In this document: in pieces, positions 31,646 to 40,707 of the stretch | How positions within the stretch are numbered: position 1 is the first letter of the stretch | How the letters are laid out: each line of letters starts with the position of its first letter | Source of the DNA: Ruegeria atlantica | Lineage (GTDB): Bacteria; Pseudomonadota; Alphaproteobacteria; Rhodobacterales; Rhodobacteraceae | Assembly (NCBI GenBank): GCA_013032095.1 | Contig: WQBJ01000001.1 | Location: forward strand, 550,483 to 614,482 | Length of the DNA stretch: 64,000 bases | Direction of reading: 5' to 3' | Made by a program: the position numbers and the translations under genes | The notes under the pieces: model-generated | Database searches by the model: none | Told to the model about the DNA's origin: nothing | Seen by the model: the letters and a program-made list of their open reading frames with translations, nothing else

Positions 31646-31675
31646 AAAGGGCTCGCAATTGCGGGCCCTTTTTCT
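31646..31675 (+). terminator. Rho-independent terminator after rpsI
   Basis: An 11-pair stem with one G-T pair and an AATT loop (31646-31672) followed by a T-rich end, 22 bases after the rpsI stop. Confidence 0.85.
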
Positions 31676-31902
31676 TCGCATACTGGTGTAAAGTCTCTCG
31701 TTGGTTCGCTAGCGCGAGAGGGAAGCTTTTCCGTCTCTCTTTTTCAGCTTATGCCGTTCGGGTAATTTGGTTTTCCCGCGACCATCGGCACAGCGAGTTT
31801 GAACATCGGCCCTAATGCGCGACTGATTTTTATTGTGGCGTATACCTGACGTTTGGCGTCACCGTATCTCAGTTGCAACGTGGGTGGATCATTGGCCGCA
31901 CC
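31676..31902. other. Intergenic stretch without a recognisable gene
   Basis: Between the rpsI terminator and the convergent terminator of the next gene no convincing frame is seen on either strand. A small stem (CTCTCG with CGAGAG) sits near 31695-31720 and a TGACG/CGTCA palindrome near 31849-31863. I see nothing else in it. Confidence 0.5.
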
Positions 31903-31934
31903 AAAAAAAGTGGGCTACCCTTGCAGGGCAGCCC
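31903..31934 (-). terminator. Terminator of the Ala-rich repeat protein gene
   Basis: GGGCTACCC (31912-31920) pairs with GGGCAGCCC (31926-31934) with one mismatch. On the minus strand it is followed by a run of seven T, 8 bases after the stop at 31942. Confidence 0.8.
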
Positions 31935-31941
31935 ATGTAGT

Positions 31942-32466
31942 TCACTGCCCTGACATAAGATCGCGAAGTTCCTGAATCTTCTCTGCAATCGTTTCTGGCG
32001 ACGCTTGGATGTCATCCAAAATTTTAATAGCCTGCGTCTTAATATCTTGCGCCAGTTCGCTCTCCTGAATGGATGCGACCATCGTGTCATAGTCAAAGTT
32101 ATCAAGGCTTAGCGCGCCAGCCTCGATCCACGAATTCAGTAGATCTTGACCCTGGTTCGCCAGAGCGGCGACTTCTTCACCAGCCTGATTGGCCAAATCC
32201 GTCGCAGTCTGACCTGCTTGGTCCGCGGCATCCGAGGCCTGATCCGCGATAGACGCGGCGGCGTCGGATGCTTGATCTGCAACAGACGAGGCGGCCTCAT
32301 TCGCCTGCTCAGCTACCGAGCTTGCCGCCTCACTGACCGCGTCCCCGGCATCCTGCGCAGCAGATTGCAACTGTTCGGCTGGCGTTGGGTCGGGTTGGGT
32401 TGTGTAATAATAAATTCCAGCGCCAGCAGCGGCGATGACTACAGCTATTAGGATAGTGCGGGACAT
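31942..32466 (-). CDS. Membrane-anchored Ala-rich 11-residue-repeat protein
   Basis: A 174-residue protein of unknown function. Residues 4-18 are a hydrophobic anchor, followed by a Pro-rich linker to about residue 30. Residues 47-90 are four 11-residue repeats of the form A-A-x-S-x-A-D-Q-A-S-D, giving an amphipathic helix rich in Ala, Asp and Gln, like LEA-type or apolipoprotein-like helices. The C-terminal part (about 110-174) is an ordinary charged helical domain. The orientation suggests a periplasmic body. It stands alone with its own terminator. Membrane or stress protection is a guess from composition only. Confidence 0.7.
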   Translation of the reverse strand: MSRTILIAVVIAAAGAGIYYYTTQPDPTPAEQLQSAAQDAGDAVSEAASSVAEQANEAASSVADQASDAAASIADQASDAADQAGQTATDLANQAGEEVAALANQGQDLLNSWIEAGALSLDNFDYDTMVASIQESELAQDIKTQAIKILDDIQASPETIAEKIQELRDLMSGQ

Positions 32467-32651
32467 GTGTCTCTCCTTTGGAAAATGTGCCGCCGAGATG
32501 GGATAAGCCTAACTGAAATCAAAGGGGAATTCGCGAAATTTCTTTTCAAATCTGTGGATTGAGCCATGCTACGCCCAAAAACCAAGGTCGGATGGCAATA
32601 ACACGCCCACATATGCAGAATACGTCTTTCTACTGCCTAAGGGTTGAATTC

Positions 32652-33989
32652 CTACTGAAGTGACGGCGGTGACCATCCTTGACGCAGAAGTTCGTTGACG
32701 ACATCGTCGGCGTGTTTGCCGTTGCTGTAAATACTCTTCAACATTGTCGCAATTGGCGCATTCGGCCAGGCGCGCTCCAATTCGGCCAGTTTCGCTTGAG
32801 CTTGACGATCACGGCCCAGAGCAGAAAACGCGGCGACTTGATATGCCAAAGACGGCGCACTCAGCGGGTCTCCTAGTCGTTTCGCCTCTTCAAACCGTTG
32901 GATGGTCTTTTCATAGTCGCCGAGATGGAAATGCGCAGCACCTGATATGTTGCGGTTGGCGAACCTCTGGTTGCTTGAATCCACCAGAGTCTGCCGATCT
33001 GCAGTTTCAACCGCTTCATCAAACGCGCCTGAGAACAACGCCACTGCGCCGAGAAAATCAAGAACGGCACCGTCCTCGGGATCAAGTTGGGCAGCCCGTC
33101 TTCCAACCATCAACGCTGCTTCGTAGTCATGATTGGCAAAGTAAGCCCAACTCTTGGCGGATTGGCTCCAGGCTTGCTCTGGCGCCAGCCTGACTGCTTC
33201 ATTGGCGAATTCCATAGCAGCAACTGTATAGTCGATTTTTGCGTCCGAAGGTGGTGTGATGACTGACAGCGTCGCCAGCACCTGAGCGGCTCCGGCGTAA
33301 CCACCAAAATAATCGGGATCGATTTCGATCACACGCTCAAATACGGACAGCACGAGAATTTGTCGGGGGCGATCAAAGATCGGGAAGATCATTGCGCGCG
33401 CTTGTTGCGCAAGGTTGAACGCCTGCAGAGCTGCAGGCGACTTTTCGTAGATTGCAGCTCGCTGCAAGAGGTCCGAGGTTTCTGAAACAGAAGCACTGTT
33501 GGAGCTTCCAGGGGCAAGTTCAGAATCCGATAGTAGCAGGCTGTTCGCAATGATCGCACCGATCAAGGCACCGACCGCAAACGTGCCAACGGGAACGCCA
33601 AACCTTTCTACGCGTTTGATGGGGCGATGGCTGCGCGCGGGTTCAACGCTTTCAAACCGGGGCCGATACCCGCCGCTGTCCATATGCAAACGTACTGGGT
33701 CATTCTTGCCAGCGCCTTCATAGTACAGTTCCAGAAACTGCCGAAGACGTCTGGCGTCCACACGGACCACGTTTTCCGGATCGGACCCTTCAGAGGTGTC
33801 GCGACCATAGACATCCTGAGCAATAGTTTTGCCGCGAATGTGTTCGCCACGACCTGCAAGTTCTTCGTCGACTATATAGATCAGGAACGCTCTGAGGCGG
33901 TCGGCTCCCTCAAGATGGCTGTCATCCAGCAAACGCGAAAGCGCATCCCGCTTTTCGGTCTCGTTAACGCTGTCTGTGAGCCCATTCAT
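32652..33989 (-). CDS. Winged-helix/TPR transmembrane regulator-like protein
   Basis: A 445-residue protein in three parts. Residues about 10-105 match the N-terminal domain common in adenylate-cyclase-like and TPR proteins (R-A-F-L-I-Y-I-V-D-E-E-L, then the D-P-x-x-V-V-R-V-D-A-R-R-L-R motif and a G-G-Y-R-P-R-F end), a winged-helix DNA-binding type. One membrane span follows at about 130-152, then TPR helices to the end, probably periplasmic. Start chosen at 33989 after AGGA; a longer form from 34046 would add 19 residues. It is divergent from the MBL hydrolase gene, 167 bases apart, so it may regulate that cluster. Confidence 0.7.
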   Translation of the reverse strand: MNGLTDSVNETEKRDALSRLLDDSHLEGADRLRAFLIYIVDEELAGRGEHIRGKTIAQDVYGRDTSEGSDPENVVRVDARRLRQFLELYYEGAGKNDPVRLHMDSGGYRPRFESVEPARSHRPIKRVERFGVPVGTFAVGALIGAIIANSLLLSDSELAPGSSNSASVSETSDLLQRAAIYEKSPAALQAFNLAQQARAMIFPIFDRPRQILVLSVFERVIEIDPDYFGGYAGAAQVLATLSVITPPSDAKIDYTVAAMEFANEAVRLAPEQAWSQSAKSWAYFANHDYEAALMVGRRAAQLDPEDGAVLDFLGAVALFSGAFDEAVETADRQTLVDSSNQRFANRNISGAAHFHLGDYEKTIQRFEEAKRLGDPLSAPSLAYQVAAFSALGRDRQAQAKLAELERAWPNAPIATMLKSIYSNGKHADDVVNELLRQGWSPPSLQ

Positions 33990-34156
33990 ATTCCTATTTT
34001 TGCAATTAATTCGATGTGAGTCACCCCGTTTCAAACTGTGAGTCACTTACGTTTTCAGTCTCGAGCGCGCAGGATCGAGAAACGTCCGTCTACCGCCAAG
34101 CAGTTTGAGTGGGGCCTTAAACTATTGCGGTGATTATATTTTAAGGAGGAAACCCA

Positions 34157-35488
34157 ATGGTACGACCTTCAAATTTCGGGAAACTTAGCAAGCATTTCAC
34201 GGTTGGGCTGGCGTTCGGGGTGTGGGCGACCGCACCGCAGTCAGTCACGCAAGCTGTGATCGACTTTGTTTCTCCGTCTGCTGCTTACGCGCAGGACGCT
34301 GAAGAGGTCTCTCCAACCGCAGTTCGTGATCGGCCACGGGATGTGTATTACCCCAACACAGAAGACCTTGCCGAAGATGAGATGCGTGTGATCGCATGCG
34401 GAACGGGTATGCCGACGACCCGCGCAGCCCAGGCCGCTGCTTGTTTTCTCGTTGAATTGGGGAACGGCGACAAGTTCCTGTTTGACATCGGCTCGGGTTC
34501 GGCCGAGCGGATTTCATCGCTTCAAATTCCTTACAACTATCTGGACAAGGTCTTTATCGGTCACCTGCACACCGATCATTTCGGGGCGCTGCACGATCTG
34601 TTCATTGGCGGCGCGCTTATGGGGCGAAACGTACCATTGCGAGTTTGGGGCCCAAGTGGACCCACAGAGGAACTTGGAACCGCGTACGCACTTGATCACA
34701 TGCAGAAAATGCTGACATGGGATCTTGCCGGCCGCGCGGGAAACGTAGATTTCCGCGGCTATTCGATGGACGTGACCGAGTTCGATTACAAGTTAGAGAA
34801 TGAAGTCATCTATGATGAGAACGGCGTTCAAATCCGTACATTCCCAGCAATTCACTCGATCGATGGCGCGGTGAGCTATGCTTTGGAATGGAATGGACTA
34901 AAATTTGTGTTCAGTTCGGACACTTATCCGAACACGTGGTTCAAAGAATACGCAAAGAATGCCGATCTAGCGATTCATGAGTGCTTCATCGCGGTGCCGG
35001 AACTGGTGACCAAAATGAAATTCACACCAGAGTCGGCCCTGTTGGTAGGAACACAGGTGCACACTGCACCAGAAGCCTTTGGTAAAGTCATGAGCGATAT
35101 CCAGCCTCGTATGGCGGTCGCGTATCATTTCTTCAATGACTTCGACACCTCGTCTGGTGTCTATGAGCGCATCCGTTCGACCTATGATGGTCCGCTGAGC
35201 ATGGCGGATGATTTCATGGTTTGGAACGTCACCAAAGACGACATCACCGTTCGTATGGCAGCCACTGAGGAACGCACGTGGTCTCCGCCTTTAGCCGCAC
35301 CCGCTCAGGCACCATCTCAGGATGACAGGGCGGAGTTTGCAGAACGCTCGGGCGTACCGCTTGAGGCTATGCAGTTCTCAGACTTTACCAAAAAAGGGTA
35401 TGACGACGTCGACGATGTACTGCGTCCGATCTTCGAAGAAGCATCTGAAGTACTTGGGCAGGACTTCCCATATCCCGGAGACCAATAA
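34157..35488 (+). CDS. Exported MBL-fold metallo-hydrolase (GntH-like)
   Basis: A 443-residue secreted hydrolase. Residues 1-46 form a signal peptide ending near A-A-Y-A-Q. The metallo-beta-lactamase motif H136-L-H-T-D-H141 is intact, with F-S-S-D-T near residue 255 and further metal-site histidines (I-H-E-C-F near 274; Y-H-F-F near 320). The fold is closest to RNase Z/arylsulfatase-like MBLs, and to proteins annotated GntH after guanitoxin clusters; no other toxin genes are present, so that name should not be taken as function. It has a strong AAGGAGG site and leads a four-gene envelope cluster. Confidence 0.75.
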   Translation: MVRPSNFGKLSKHFTVGLAFGVWATAPQSVTQAVIDFVSPSAAYAQDAEEVSPTAVRDRPRDVYYPNTEDLAEDEMRVIACGTGMPTTRAAQAAACFLVELGNGDKFLFDIGSGSAERISSLQIPYNYLDKVFIGHLHTDHFGALHDLFIGGALMGRNVPLRVWGPSGPTEELGTAYALDHMQKMLTWDLAGRAGNVDFRGYSMDVTEFDYKLENEVIYDENGVQIRTFPAIHSIDGAVSYALEWNGLKFVFSSDTYPNTWFKEYAKNADLAIHECFIAVPELVTKMKFTPESALLVGTQVHTAPEAFGKVMSDIQPRMAVAYHFFNDFDTSSGVYERIRSTYDGPLSMADDFMVWNVTKDDITVRMAATEERTWSPPLAAPAQAPSQDDRAEFAERSGVPLEAMQFSDFTKKGYDDVDDVLRPIFEEASEVLGQDFPYPGDQ

Positions 35489-35506
35489 CCCCTCGGCACC
35501 GAGAAA

Positions 35507-35528
35507 GGCGCGGGTGAGAACTCGCGCC
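35507..35528 (+). terminator. Intercistronic hairpin after the MBL hydrolase gene
   Basis: A 9-pair stem (35507-35515 with 35520-35528, one wobble) closed by a GAGA tetraloop, 18 bases after the MBL stop. No T-run follows, so it is more likely an mRNA stabiliser or partial terminator within the cluster. Confidence 0.4.
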
Positions 35529-35566
35529 GATCTTCTTGGCTCAACTCTTTGAACCGGAGACTTGGG

Positions 35567-36376
35567 ATGCGATTTGCCCGGAAATGGAAATTATGGCTAC
35601 CTTTGCAGATTGGCCTGACGCTAGTCGCAGTAACGGTTGCAAATGCGCAAGCTCTCTCACGTAATTCGACAGATACCGACGCATGGCGCCATTCAATCAC
35701 ACCCTATCTTTTCCTGCCTCTCAGCACCAAAGGCACTTCTACAGTTGACGGTACCAGTGTCGATCTGGACCTGAACCTGAGCGAGGTCCTGGATATTCTA
35801 CAGGGTGCGGCATCGGTTCGATACGAAGGGTGGAGAGGCGATTTCGGGATTATTTCCGAGGTTTACTACGTGAAGCTCGGTGAAGACGGGAACTTGCCGG
35901 TTGGAAATGCAACGGTTGACGTGGATGTTCGGCAAACATTCTTCAACCTTCAGGCCGCTTATAGGTTTGCAGAGGGCGTGAATGCTTCGGGACGCCGTTT
36001 TGCGGCCGATGCTACAATCGGCGTTCAATGGAACCGTCTGAAGCAGGAAATTGACCTGGCCGGTCCGGGGCCGGGCAGGACCTTGGGCGGAACTGAGGAA
36101 TGGTTCGAGCCTTTGATCGCGCTGCGCTATGCCGTGGAGCTTAACGATAGGTGGAGCTTCGCGACCCGAGCTTCGTTAAGCGGCTTTGGGGTGAGCGGAG
36201 ACGATCTGCAATACGTCGCTTTGGCCGGTTTTGACTGGAAGGGCTGGGAGAACACGTCTTTGCGGTTTGGCTACCAGTTTTACGGAATTGACTACTCCAC
36301 AGACCGTGATGGCGGGGAGTTTGCTTATGACATCGATCAAAACGGAATTTACGCCGCTGTTGCGTTTCACTTCTAA
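35567..36376 (+). CDS. Outer-membrane beta-barrel protein
   Basis: A 269-residue exported protein with a signal peptide over about residues 1-28 (cleavage near V-A-N-A-Q). The mature part alternates short amphipathic strands and turns, starts with an H-S-I-T-P-Y-L-F-L-P strand and ends in a terminal Phe (A-V-A-F-H-F), the signal for BAM insertion. An internal W-F-E-P-L-I-A-L-R-Y strand is typical of 8-10 strand barrels. The role is unknown; it could be a small porin or a structural partner of the next two genes. The start at 35567 is chosen for signal peptide position. It overlaps the next gene by 50 bases. Confidence 0.7.
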   Translation: MRFARKWKLWLPLQIGLTLVAVTVANAQALSRNSTDTDAWRHSITPYLFLPLSTKGTSTVDGTSVDLDLNLSEVLDILQGAASVRYEGWRGDFGIISEVYYVKLGEDGNLPVGNATVDVDVRQTFFNLQAAYRFAEGVNASGRRFAADATIGVQWNRLKQEIDLAGPGPGRTLGGTEEWFEPLIALRYAVELNDRWSFATRASLSGFGVSGDDLQYVALAGFDWKGWENTSLRFGYQFYGIDYSTDRDGGEFAYDIDQNGIYAAVAFHF

Positions 36377-38075
36377 GACGTGGTGCGGCATTGCTTGTCT
36401 GGCTGCCGTCATAGTCGGCTGGGGGCCTGCCAAAGCTGATCTCGTCTCACCCTACGGTGGGGAAACGGCGCCGAACTTCGCCGAACTGTCGGTCGAAAAG
36501 GATCATGTTCGCGTCATTCTGGAAATCGACCTGAGCGCGTATCCATTCTTTGTCGCAGCTGACGACGGTTCCGGTGCATCATTGTCGGAACGCACGGGGC
36601 GGACATTTCACGTTTCAGCCGATGGCCATCCGTTGGATCGCGTGGTCCATGCAATTGACGTGCGCCCTCGCATCCCTCGTCAAACGGCAGCCAGCAGTTT
36701 GGTCGCACCTCGACCCCGAAGTGCGGAAGTCGTCTTTGTCGATTTGGAGTTTCCCTTTCAAGGCAAGCCCGAACAGATCACTTTCACACCGCCATTGAAC
36801 TCTGACGGTATTCCGTTGGCCTCAATCGGGGTTATGGCCGAACACAGCGGTGTACCGGTAACCGACTACCGGTTCTTGTCCCAAGCGGAAACTATGCTGC
36901 CGAATTGGGATGACCCATGGTTCACCAGGTTCGAAAACCCGAACCTGACCCGCCATCACAAATCCCCACTCATGTCGTTTCTATCGATCGCGCCGCGTGA
37001 AGTACGCCACGAGGTGATTTTTCGCCTGAAAGACCTCGAAGGGTGGACCGAACTGAAACTTGGCGACGCCGAAAGCCTCACCGCAGATCAGGTCACATGG
37101 ATCAAAGAAGAGGCCTCGGATTTCTTCAAAACCCAAAACCCTGTCACCGTGGATGGGGTCAACGAGATACCAAGTAGCGTGAAGGTGTCCCGTATCGCGG
37201 TGGGCGCTGAGGGGCTGCGCGTGCTACCGGATCAGGCACCTGCCGGGCGCACTACGATGCTTTTGGGGGCCGTGTTGTCCTATCCTCAAGACCGTCTGGC
37301 CAGTCAGGTTGACATGCATTGGCAATTGTTCCCTGAGGGCGTTGATATCGTTCCCATTACACTCAGTGATCCGGCGGGCGGGGTCCCTTCGCAAATCTAC
37401 AAAACAGATCCGAAAGTGAGGTGGACCAATCACCTGACGGCTTGGGATGAGCCCCGCACCCAACCAGTCATTGTTAAAACCGCCGGAGCCGTTCCGCTGC
37501 CGTTTCTTGCTTTTGGATTGGCCGTGATTTCCGTGATTTGCTTGCTGAGCGCGTGGAATTTGAAGTCTGTGCCACGAGCGCTGAGCTTCGGGTTGGCCGG
37601 TATTTTTGCTGCGGCAGCCATTCTAACGTTTGCGATGAAAGGCTCTTTTCCCCGCCCCGGACCGGACGAGATCGCAACCCATCATGTCGTAAAAGGTATG
37701 TTGGAAAATATTAACACGGCCCTGTTGGAGACGGACGCAGTTGGAATTCAGGCCGCTCTAGCGCCGTTTGTGGATGAGTCCCACCGAGAGGATGTCAGTG
37801 CCGAGCTTCGCAGGGGACTATCGGTTACACTTCCATCTGGTGCTTCAGCGCTGGCAGAAGAAATTGAAGACTTGTTGGTTGAAAACCTAGCCCAAGGTCA
37901 GCGCAGAGACGATTTTCAGATCCTCGCAAATTGGACGGCCCGTGTCAGCGGTGGACATTGGGGGCATTTCCACCAGCAGAACGTGAATTTTCGCGGGCTG
38001 ATGGATGTATCTCGGCGCGGTGATCAATGGATGCTGGATGGCCTGACCGTGCTGACAGCCCAAAGGGAGGGTTGA
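36327..38075 (+). CDS. Membrane-anchored protein of unknown function
   Basis: A 582-residue protein I do not recognise. A signal peptide occupies about residues 1-37 (ending A-K-A-D). Residues 38-385 are a predicted periplasmic beta-rich region, followed by two adjacent membrane spans at about 392-411 and 417-435, then a C-terminal periplasmic domain of about 140 residues with an H-V-V-K-G-M-L motif and an N-W-T-A-R-V segment. The start lies inside the barrel gene in another frame, and the HupE-like gene begins one base after its stop. The tight spacing suggests a physical partnership with that permease. Confidence 0.65.
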   Translation: MTSIKTEFTPLLRFTSKTWCGIACLAAVIVGWGPAKADLVSPYGGETAPNFAELSVEKDHVRVILEIDLSAYPFFVAADDGSGASLSERTGRTFHVSADGHPLDRVVHAIDVRPRIPRQTAASSLVAPRPRSAEVVFVDLEFPFQGKPEQITFTPPLNSDGIPLASIGVMAEHSGVPVTDYRFLSQAETMLPNWDDPWFTRFENPNLTRHHKSPLMSFLSIAPREVRHEVIFRLKDLEGWTELKLGDAESLTADQVTWIKEEASDFFKTQNPVTVDGVNEIPSSVKVSRIAVGAEGLRVLPDQAPAGRTTMLLGAVLSYPQDRLASQVDMHWQLFPEGVDIVPITLSDPAGGVPSQIYKTDPKVRWTNHLTAWDEPRTQPVIVKTAGAVPLPFLAFGLAVISVICLLSAWNLKSVPRALSFGLAGIFAAAAILTFAMKGSFPRPGPDEIATHHVVKGMLENINTALLETDAVGIQAALAPFVDESHREDVSAELRRGLSVTLPSGASALAEEIEDLLVENLAQGQRRDDFQILANWTARVSGGHWGHFHQQNVNFRGLMDVSRRGDQWMLDGLTVLTAQREG

Positions 38076-38076
38076 A

Positions 38077-39336
38077 ATGCGACGTACTAACCTGATCTTC
38101 GCATTCCTTGCGATTGCCGTGGTGTTGCTCGCCGCAGACAGGTCCAGCGCTCACTTCAAGCTGAATCAAAACGTACGGGTGCATCATGTGGTGCATTCTG
38201 AGAACGATCTGGACGTCTTTCTGCGAATACCACTGTCTTACGTGGTCGCCGAATTGGTTGGACCGGAAGGGCTCGACGGCCTCCCGGTTCCTGCACCATA
38301 TACCTACAACCAAATCGAAGATGGCGTAGTGATGCACTACGTCGATCAGGTTGCATTGCGCGATGATCCGGGCGGGTTGGCGTTGCTTGCTGTTGGCGAG
38401 CTGAGTCTGTCAGTTGAGGGACAAGTACCAACGGCCTCGGTCATCGCCATGCGCTTGCATCCCTTGGGGTCGGAGCCGGGTTTTGCGACCCTGGCCGAGG
38501 CGAAAAACGCACTATCCGCCAAAGATGTGTTCCCTGCAGGCGACGAGACTTATGTGGGCGATGTGATGCTGGACCTGCACTTACGTTACGCGACCGGTCC
38601 GGTCGAAGATTACGCACTGTCGTACTCGTCTGATCCTGGACTAACAGGGCAAGAGGATACGGCTAACTTGATCTTGGATTACAACGGCGATCAAGTCCGC
38701 ACCTATCGCGCAACAGGATTAATGCACGAGCCGATCAGTGTGTCCGGATCAGCGACGGCAGCTGCTTCAACATTTGTGGTCGAAGGCATCCGACACATCA
38801 TCGAAGGTCCAGATCACGTGTTGTTCGTGCTCTGTATGATTATCGGAGCGGTGAATCTGCACAGCCTGCTGGCGCGTGTCACAGGATTTACGCTCGGCCA
38901 TACGGTGACATTGATCCTGGGCTTTTTCGGAGTTGCCCCAGGCGGTGACTGGTTTATCCCCGCGGTCGAACTGGCCATTGCTCTTTCGATCATCTACGCC
39001 GCCGTAATAGCCGTTCGACCACCTGAGCGGAACCACGGTGACCTAAAGGCTTTTGCGATCACTTCGGGCATTGGCTTGCTGCATGGTTTCGGCTTTTCCT
39101 TCATGCTGCACCAGATCCTGCGCGTGGATGCGCCAAACGTATGGCATAGCCTTCTGGCCTTTAACGTAGGCGTTGAGATTGGGCAGTTGATGATCGTTCT
39201 ATTGGTCTGGCCATTGGTTCTGATCTTGCGCAAGCAACCGGGCCGTATCTGGGTCGGTTCGCGTGCTGCAGTAGCGGCATGTGCGAGCCTCGTGGCTATG
39301 GTCTGGGTGGTTCAAAGGGCAGAGTTTTTCTTGTGA
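38077..39336 (+). CDS. HupE/UreJ_2-family membrane protein with periplasmic domain
   Basis: A 419-residue protein. A signal-like helix (about 6-25, ending S-S-A-H) is followed by a periplasmic region to about residue 225, then a HupE/UreJ-like membrane domain with six to seven spans. Family residues are clear: G-I-R-H-I-I-E-G-P-D-H-V-L-F near 234-247 and F-T-L-G-H-T-V-T-L near 267-275, plus L-L-H-G-F-G-F-S near 332. HupE and UreJ proteins take up nickel or cobalt, but this longer type is not characterised, and no hydrogenase or urease gene is in the window. Confidence 0.75.
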   Translation: MRRTNLIFAFLAIAVVLLAADRSSAHFKLNQNVRVHHVVHSENDLDVFLRIPLSYVVAELVGPEGLDGLPVPAPYTYNQIEDGVVMHYVDQVALRDDPGGLALLAVGELSLSVEGQVPTASVIAMRLHPLGSEPGFATLAEAKNALSAKDVFPAGDETYVGDVMLDLHLRYATGPVEDYALSYSSDPGLTGQEDTANLILDYNGDQVRTYRATGLMHEPISVSGSATAAASTFVVEGIRHIIEGPDHVLFVLCMIIGAVNLHSLLARVTGFTLGHTVTLILGFFGVAPGGDWFIPAVELAIALSIIYAAVIAVRPPERNHGDLKAFAITSGIGLLHGFGFSFMLHQILRVDAPNVWHSLLAFNVGVEIGQLMIVLLVWPLVLILRKQPGRIWVGSRAAVAACASLVAMVWVVQRAEFFL

Positions 39337-39582
39337 CGGCCTGAACCGTTAAAATGCCAACAATTCGATCGGCGTATTCTTCCACATATTGCCGTCTTTC
39401 CTTATCCGCTCGGCTGACCCACAAAAAGGAGCGGACTAATTGACGGTTCCTCGCTAGGAGACCCCTTGCTTGTAGTTGGGGGCAAAGATGGCAGTGGACT
39501 TCCCGAAGCTAGTTTGACTTAATGCTGTTACAAAAAATCTTGTATTTACCAGCGCATGGCTGGATCTACCAAGGGGAGAACT

Positions 39583-40644
39583 ATGAAATATTCATTGCTA
39601 GCATCATTTGTTGCAGTGTCCGCGTTGGCCGCGCCAACGCTACAAGCGGATACGTTGAGACTTCTGACATGGGGTGGGTACGCACCGGAAGACGTGATCG
39701 CGAAGTTCGAGGCCGAAACGGGCCATACGGTCGAGGTAACGACCTCGAATAATGAGGAAATGATTGCAAAACTACGCGCGACCAACGGTGGCGGGTTTGA
39801 TCTGGCACAGCCCAGCCAAGACAGGATCACCAGCGCGCAGGAAGAGTTTGGAATTTACAAACCAATCGACATGTCCCGTGTGAATGCCGATCTTTTCATT
39901 CCGTCGATGCTCAGCGCGACAGCTGGAAACACGACCTTTGATGGCGAGGTTTATGGCCTGCCGCATGTCTGGGGAACCAGTGGTCTGGTTGTGAACACGG
40001 CCGAAGCCGGAGATGTGACCGACTACACCGATTTGTGCGACGACGCGGTCGCAGGGAAGGTGTCTTACCGTCTCAAGCGCCCGACGCTGATCGGGTTTGC
40101 TTATTCCATGGGGCTCGATCCCTTTGCCGCTTATGGCGACACAGAAGCTTATCAAGGCATTCTGGATCAGGTCGAAGCGAAGCTGACGGAATGCAAGCCG
40201 AACGTGAAGACCTATTGGGGCGGCGGAGATGAGATCAAGAACCTGCTTCGTTCGGGTGAAGTCGTGGCGTCCATGGCGTGGGATACTGGCGGCTGGCAGC
40301 TGAACGCCGACAATCCAGACATCACTTTTGTTGCGCCGGAAGCGGGCGCATTGGGCTGGATCGACACCTTCGTTTTGCCGGCACGCGGCCGGGCTGATGA
40401 TGCGGCCTATGACTGGATCAACTTTGTGATGCAGCCCGAGATCGCGGCGATGATCACCAACACCGCCGGAAACTTCACGGCGGCTGTGGACGGCGATGCA
40501 GGCGTCAACGAGGACCTGAAGGCTCGCTATCAGGGCAGCTTTGATCAGGAAGCGATTGATAACATCAAATGGTACCCACCTGTGCCAGCTGGTCTTGAGG
40601 CACTCGAAGGAGCGACTCTGGACAGGATCAACGCAGCAAACTAA
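39583..40644 (+). CDS. Polyamine-type ABC transporter substrate-binding protein
   Basis: A 353-residue periplasmic binding protein of the PotD/PotF type. The signal peptide covers about residues 1-22 (cleavage near L-Q-A-D), and the mature protein starts with L-R-L-L-T-W-G-G-Y, the usual opening of spermidine/putrescine-binding proteins. The ATG at 39583 follows AAGGGGAG. It is first in a binding protein, ATPase, permease, permease operon. The ligand could be a polyamine or another cationic or amino compound; this cannot be settled from sequence. Confidence 0.88.
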   Translation: MKYSLLASFVAVSALAAPTLQADTLRLLTWGGYAPEDVIAKFEAETGHTVEVTTSNNEEMIAKLRATNGGGFDLAQPSQDRITSAQEEFGIYKPIDMSRVNADLFIPSMLSATAGNTTFDGEVYGLPHVWGTSGLVVNTAEAGDVTDYTDLCDDAVAGKVSYRLKRPTLIGFAYSMGLDPFAAYGDTEAYQGILDQVEAKLTECKPNVKTYWGGGDEIKNLLRSGEVVASMAWDTGGWQLNADNPDITFVAPEAGALGWIDTFVLPARGRADDAAYDWINFVMQPEIAAMITNTAGNFTAAVDGDAGVNEDLKARYQGSFDQEAIDNIKWYPPVPAGLEALEGATLDRINAAN

Positions 40645-40662
40645 TGCTGTGACACCGGCTAA

Positions 40663-40688
40663 AAGGGGGCACCTTCGGGTGCCCCTTT
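40663..40688 (+). terminator. UUCG-capped hairpin between binding protein and ATPase genes
   Basis: An 11-pair stem (40663-40673 with 40678-40688) closed by TTCG, with no T-run after it. It sits 18 bases after the binding-protein stop and probably protects that part of the mRNA or causes partial termination, so that more binding protein is made than transporter. Confidence 0.55.
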
Positions 40689-40707
40689 ACACTTGGGAGT
40701 TTGCAAT

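Noticed and set aside
30584..31681. 365-codon minus-strand frame
   Set aside because: Shadow of rplM and rpsI, whose strong codon bias keeps the opposite strand open.
34016..34046. Direct repeat GTGAGTCAC twice, 22 bases apart
   Set aside because: Could be an operator between the divergent regulator and MBL genes, but it overlaps a possible coding extension and two short copies are weak evidence.
34157..35488. Guanitoxin biosynthesis function for the MBL hydrolase
   Set aside because: Resemblance to GntH-annotated proteins is only at family level and no other guanitoxin-type gene is in the window.
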